Shown piece by piece: positions 62,235 to 64,000 of a stretch of DNA of 64,000 nt. The notes under the pieces were generated by a model, which ran no database searches, was not told the DNA's origin, and worked only from the letters and a program-made list of their open reading frames with translations. Position 1 is the first letter of the stretch; each line of letters starts with the position of its first letter. This DNA comes from Eublepharis macularius (taxonomy: Eukaryota; Chordata; Lepidosauria; Squamata; Eublepharidae). The stretch is taken from assembly GCF_028583425.1 (NCBI RefSeq), contig NC_072807.1:33671001-33735000 (forward strand). The letters run 5' to 3'. The position numbers and the translations under genes were made by a program.

Positions 62235-62432
62235 GTGAGTATGGCACCCATCTTGTTTCTGCAGGGGCTTCCCTTTATCTCCTTAACTCTTCTTCTCCCA
62301 CAAAAGCACACCCATGAGAGGATTCTGGAATGTCAAAAGAGAACTTGGGGGGCAGGGGGAGAACCACACGGGTGTTTATCATTTGGGTTTCCACCCTGAC
62401 TAAGCTGTGTCATGGGTTTGGGGACTTCTTAA

Positions 62433-62633
62433 GAGCCAAGCTACAAGTGATGAATGACACTTGCCTGACAAGTGAACAGACTCACGTGTATTCCTCCCTG
62501 TTCACTTGCCATTCACTTGTGCTCCACTACGTGATCAAGTGGCGTGCAAGTGGAGAGCAAGTGAACAGGGAGGAATACACGTGAGTCTGTTCACTTGCCA
62601 GGCAAGTGTCATTCGTCACTTGTAGCTTGGTCC
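62433..62633. mobile_element. palindromic PIF/Harbinger-like MITE, long hairpin
   Basis: GAGCCAAGCTACAAGTGATG to CGTCACTTGTAGCTTGGTCC with arms of about 95 bp (AACAGGGAGGAATACACGTG and its complement). Flanks TAA/ATA do not match. Confidence 0.8.
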
Positions 62634-63439
62634 ATAGTTGAAGGAGGTTTTGAGGATTTTTCCTTAGAGTGTGTGTCTTGTGGTCCAGGGAGGAAAAAAA
62701 TAGCCAGTTTAAAAACAAAACAAAACCTGAGCTGCTTGAAGCAGAAAGCAAAGCAGGTTCATTCAATCTAATGTGCGTAATGGAAGCAGGATTCTCTTCC
62801 TCCCTGGGGAACCCATGATAATGAGCCTTGGTGTTGGGAAGTTCTGCTCAGCACCTCCCTGTGCGTGGGGGCGGGGGTGCCTTTCCCCTAATCTCATGTG
62901 GAAAGGGAGGAAATGGAGGGGTGTGTGTGATTTTTTCAGGTTTTGTCCTCCTTTGGGACACTGTGTTTATTGCAATGTTGCTCCCAGAAATGGTGGCAAT
63001 GAAGCAGAAATTTGTGAATATGCCTCTTTGTGTGTACATATGTGTTTTTTGTTTTGGGATGTAGGGGTTTCTTGCTAACCCACAATGGTGCAGTATTAAT
63101 GCCTGCCCAATTGCAGCCCAGCTCACCTATTTCCATTCCTTCGTTTTATTAGCGTGGTGTCTGAGAAGAGACAGCTTTTTGTTAAGTGATATTAAAAATA
63201 TTTTGAAGAGTCAGCAGGGCTTTTTAGTTGAGGAAAAATATATAAAATGATTCTTATAGTGCTCTGTATGGTGTGGTCTAAGTAGGCAGAGATAACTCGT
63301 TTCCCTTTCCCATAATATTGGAATTCTGGGTGACTTGATGAAAATGAGATTCAAAACAGATGGAGAAAAAATACTATTTCCTCCTAGCTCCATTCCAATT
63401 CAGCCTTTTAAAAAACAATTAAAGTGAGCATTGAAAGGG
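62634..63439. other. SEMA7A: SEMA7A intron 6, nothing recognised
   Basis: No repeat or exon supported. Confidence 0.45.
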
Positions 63440-63740
63440 TCTAATTATAGATACATGATGCAAGGGGAAATTTGGTCCTTAGATGGCCTTAAAAGGGGCC
63501 AGTGCAAACTTGTGAAGGGTAGACCTATGATCTACTATTAGCTGTGATATTTAAACAGAACCTCCAGATTTAGAAGCACTGTACCTTTGCACGTCAGCTG
63601 CTAGCATCAAAGTGTATACAAATACTCTTTGCTTTCATGCCCTGTTGGTTGGCTTCCTCAGAAATGTCTGGTTGGTGACCCTGAAAAAGAGGATGCTAGA
63701 TTAGGTGCCCATTTGAAGAACACTGGTTTCCTGTATCTGT
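63440..63740 (+). mobile_element. CR1 LINE 3' fragment
   Basis: GATGGCCTTAAAAGGGGCCA, CAGAACCTCCAGATTTAGAA and GTCTGGTTGGTGACCCTGAA follow the CR1 tail order. It ends about 215 bp before exon 7. Confidence 0.7.
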
Positions 63741-63954
63741 TTTGACTCTTACTGGAAATGTACAAAATAAAGGTGTGTCCTTTCCTTGCTTGGAGTTCTC
63801 TAGCTGGGTGTTGTATAGAACAAATGAGGAACAATAATGCACCTGTATCTGGGCTGGTGCTGTGCCTACAGTGGAGCTTAGTCCAACTATCTCCCAACAG
63901 AGAGATCTCTCGTCCTGTGTTATCTCACCGTTGCTGTGTCTTATCCATTTGCAG

Positions 63955-64000
63955 ACCCAAAGCTTATTCAGGGGGCCATCATAAAGAATGAGGAGGCATA
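63955..64000 (+). CDS. SEMA7A: SEMA7A exon 7, cut by window end
   Basis: Acceptor TTTGCAG, then AC completing Asn, then PKLIQGAIIKNEEA. Matches human NPQFIKATIVHQDQAY. The exon is still open at the last base. Confidence 0.9.

Larger units (their letters stand above)
29496..64000 (+). other. SEMA7A: SEMA7A gene (semaphorin 7A), 5' part, continues beyond window
   Basis: Seven exons are visible and encode about the first 206 residues: signal peptide, then the first blades of the sema beta-propeller. Semaphorin 7A is a GPI-anchored ligand (CD108) that signals through beta-1 integrins and plexin C1 in axon growth and immune-cell activation. Landmarks seen are SSVFVG...LYYYNF, the CGTNACSPTC disulphide motif, RFRRVQG and NPKLIQGAIIKNE, each aligning with human SEMA7A (SSVWVG, CGTNARHPSC, RFRRIRG, NPQFIKATIV). 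The PSI and Ig domains and GPI signal lie beyond the window. Phases 1-0-0-0-1-1 agree at every junction. The gene lies 15 kb downstream of UBL7 in the same orientation, matching mammalian synteny. Sequence divergence from human is far higher than for UBL7. Confidence 0.92.

Overview
This is vertebrate nuclear DNA, most likely from a squamate reptile and probably a gecko. The evidence is two spliced host genes of the amniote UBL7-SEMA7A neighbourhood in a dense background of repeats. Those repeats are Sauria-type SINEs ending in a TTTACC-type tail, 5S rRNA-derived SINEs, tRNA SINEs ending in a GGCGGTATATAAATC-type tail, CR1 and L1 LINEs, Penelope-like elements, hAT MITEs and PIF/Harbinger-like MITEs. 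The squamate call comes from repeat-family recognition by eye and the gecko call is weaker. I saw no bacterial or viral genes and no convincing LTR element.

Layout: 1-3380 is intergenic and repeat-rich, including a triple-nested hAT insertion. A CpG-rich promoter at about 3390-3765 starts UBL7 on the + strand. UBL7 has one non-coding exon and ten coding exons (6185-13847), all with GT-AG junctions and consistent phases, giving a 380-residue protein, and ends at an ATTAAA signal near 14290. The region 14310-29000 is intergenic. It holds a near-perfect 0.92-kb palindrome next to Penelope reverse-transcriptase remnants. A second CpG island (29040-29640) starts SEMA7A on the + strand. Its signal-peptide exon is followed by a 26.4-kb first intron full of nested mobile elements. 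Exons 2-7 of the sema domain lie between 56030 and the window end, and the gene continues past 64000.

The two genes share orientation, with UBL7 upstream of SEMA7A, as on human chromosome 15q24. They do not form a functional unit. UBL7 is an intracellular UBL-UBA ubiquitin adaptor and SEMA7A is a secreted or GPI-anchored guidance and immune ligand.

Most of the novelty is in the mobile DNA. Three fold-back insertions share one architecture: a 37-44 bp single-copy overhang, a hairpin of two arms, and 12-14 bp target-site duplications. A fresh-looking L1 insertion carries only the end of ORF1 plus 3' UTR and tail. A 418-bp unit is present in three apparently identical tandem copies. The SEMA7A sema domain appears to have moved one conserved cysteine. 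All comparisons were made by eye and no search was run.
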